From Methylobacterium frigidaeris (GTDB lineage Bacteria; Pseudomonadota; Alphaproteobacteria; Rhizobiales; Beijerinckiaceae), in the NCBI RefSeq assembly GCF_022179185.1, contig NZ_BPQJ01000053.1:1-43922 (forward strand): a stretch of DNA of 43,922 nucleotides. Direction: 5' to 3'. Under the pieces are notes generated by a model, which was given only the letters and a program-made list of their open reading frames with translations, was not told the origin of the DNA and ran no database searches. Positions 42,619 through 43,922 of this stretch are shown piece by piece. Made by a program: the position numbers and the translations under genes. How positions within the stretch are numbered: position 1 is the stretch's first letter; every line of letters begins with the position of its first letter.

Positions 42619-43922
42619 TCACGCGGCCCGGACAGTGTCGAGGAAGCGCCGCACCTCGGCGGACAAGTTGTCGGACTGCTGTGCGAGCCGGGAGGCCGAA
42701 GCCAGAACCTGGGTGGCCGCAGCCCCCGTCTCCTCGGCGGCCCCCGCGACCCCGGCGATGGTCGTCGTCACCTCCCCGGTGCCGGCGGCGGCTTCGGAGA
42801 CGTTGCGGACGATCTCCTGCGTCGCCGCCCCCTGCTCCTCGATCGCGGCCGCGATCGAAGCCGACACGGCATCGAGTTGGCGGATGCGCCCTGCGATCGC
42901 GCCGATCACGTCCACGGCCTGGCCCGTCGATCCCTGGATTCGGGCGATGTGCCCGGTGATCTCCTCGGTCGCCCTGGTCGTCTGCGCGGCGAGTTCCTTG
43001 ACCTCGGCGGCGACAACCGCGAAGCCGCGGCCCGCGGCCCCCGCGCGCGCCGCCTCGATGGTGGCGTTGAGCGCCAGGAGATTGGTCTGGCGGGCGATGG
43101 TCGAGATCATCGCGGCAACGTCGCCGATCCGCGCCGTCGCCTCCGACAGGTCCGCCACGAGGTGCGCGGTCGCGTCCGCTTCCCGAACGGCGGTCCGGGC
43201 CAGGTCGGCCGAACCGGCCATCTGGCGCGCGATCTCGCGGACCGAGGCGCCGAGCTCCTCGGCGGCGGCGGCCACGGTCTCGACATTGGCCGACGCCTCC
43301 TCCGCCGCCGCGGCCACGCTCGCGGATTGGCCGGCCGTCTGCGTCGCCGTCGCCGTCGCCGTCATGGTGCGGGCGGTCGCCTGCAGCTCGGTCGCGGACG
43401 AGGACACCGTGCCGACGATGCCGCCGACCGCCTGCTCGAAGCCTTCCGCCATCGCGATCATCGTGCGGCGGCGCTCGGCGGCCGCGGCGGCCTCTGTGGT
43501 GTGCCGGCGCCCGGTCTCCTCAGTAGCAGTCCGGGCGACCAACGCCATGATACCCTCGACGGCGCGACCCACCGCGCCGATCTCGTCTTGCCGTCGCGCC
43601 TCGGCGACCCCGCCCTCGATCCGGCCCTGCGCCATGCCCTCGAGGGCGGCCACGAGCCGGCCGAGCGGCCGCGCGACGGTCACGGCGATCAGCCGGCTGA
43701 CCACGACGGCGAGGACGAGCAGGACGATCAGGGTCCCGGCGGCCATGACCTGCGCCAGGTGCGTCACGGGAGCGACCGCGCCGGCCCGATCGAGGGAGAG
43801 GGCGACGTACCAGTCGAGCGAGGCCGGCAGGTTGGGGACGCGGGCGAACGCCGTCAGGGTCGGCCGGTGACCCTGACCCGGCGAACTGGTCCACACCGAG
43901 CGCAAGTTTTTCGGGCATTCTG
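42619..43922 (-). CDS. Methyl-accepting chemotaxis protein, C-terminal part (start outside window)
   Basis: The open frame runs through the right window edge, so the N-terminus is missing. The visible part begins with the end of a periplasmic Cache-like sensor (ARVPNLPASLDWYVALSLDR), a membrane segment (VMAAGTLIVLLVLAVVVSRL), and a HAMP region (ARPLGRLVAALEGMAQGR). A long coiled signalling domain follows with the conserved tip ISTIARQTNLLALNATIEAA and GRGFAVVAAEVKELAAQT. It has no NWETF tail. MCPs pass ligand signals to CheA through CheW. Location beside the catabolic cluster hints at sensing a related compound, but this is inference. Confidence 0.93.
   Translation of the reverse strand, partial: ECPKNLRSVWTSSPGQGHRPTLTAFARVPNLPASLDWYVALSLDRAGAVAPVTHLAQVMAAGTLIVLLVLAVVVSRLIAVTVARPLGRLVAALEGMAQGRIEGGVAEARRQDEIGAVGRAVEGIMALVARTATEETGRRHTTEAAAAAERRRTMIAMAEGFEQAVGGIVGTVSSSATELQATARTMTATATATQTAGQSASVAAAAEEASANVETVAAAAEELGASVREIARQMAGSADLARTAVREADATAHLVADLSEATARIGDVAAMISTIARQTNLLALNATIEAARAGAAGRGFAVVAAEVKELAAQTTRATEEITGHIARIQGSTGQAVDVIGAIAGRIRQLDAVSASIAAAIEEQGAATQEIVRNVSEAAAGTGEVTTTIAGVAGAAEETGAAATQVLASASRLAQQSDNLSAEVRRFLDTVRAA

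Noticed and set aside
42619..43922. Reading the chemotaxis receptor as complete from TTG 43905
   Set aside because: The frame stays open to the window edge and the sensor domain is cut in the middle, so the true start must lie outside.

Overview
The window is a very GC-rich segment (my visual estimate is around 70%, not computed) of an alphaproteobacterial chromosome or large replicon. The protein families, the IS types and one dispersed repeat look most like Methylobacterium or a related member of the Hyphomicrobiales. That placement is an inference from pattern recognition, not a measured result. No rRNA, tRNA or CRISPR array was seen.

The region is a catabolic supercluster for a CoA-activated, probably alicyclic, carboxylic acid. 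From left to right: (1) 1-3792 holds an IS630 end, a 5'-truncated LuxR-type regulator, and a cyclohexanecarboxylate-CoA-ligase-like gene split by a 1324-bp IS2-group element with a 5-bp target duplication. (2) 3793-7217 is a degraded stretch with one intact gene, an orphan TRAP solute-binding protein, plus remnants of an SDR, an ANTAR domain and a LivF ATPase. (3) 7218-13377 carries a leftward pair (PRISE-type reductase and a small conserved protein), an SDR, a LivK-type binding protein, and a PAS/AAA+/Fis sigma54 activator. (4) 13641-22296 is a tight nine-gene operon: CoA transferase, MenB/BadI-like hydrolase, AMP-dependent ligase, crotonase, SDR, acyl-CoA dehydrogenase, 3-hydroxyacyl-CoA dehydrogenase, a free-standing second 3HCDH domain, and another SDR. 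(5) 22333-30846 has an aminotransferase, etfBA, an FMN alpha-hydroxyacid oxidase, a hydroxyisobutyrate-dehydrogenase-like gene, a branched-chain aminotransferase broken by an IS5/IS427 element, and a divergent Lrp regulator. (6) 30980-41436 has a PaaG-type isomerase, two acyl-CoA dehydrogenases, a second LivK-type protein, a FadH-like dienoyl-CoA reductase, an acyl-CoA synthetase, and badH-badI. (7) The right edge has a decayed IS5-type transposase and the C-terminal part of a chemotaxis receptor.

The functional logic is uptake (binding proteins), CoA activation (ligases or CoA transferase), desaturation by acyl-CoA dehydrogenases feeding EtfAB, hydration, oxidation by SDR or 3HCDH enzymes, and hydrolytic ring opening by BadI-type hydrolases. 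This is the scheme known from the Rhodopseudomonas Ali/Bad cyclohexanecarboxylate pathway. Four sites closely matching the sigma54 -24/-12 consensus precede four transcription units around the activator gene, which suggests a dedicated sigma54 regulon. The real substrate cannot be read from the sequence.
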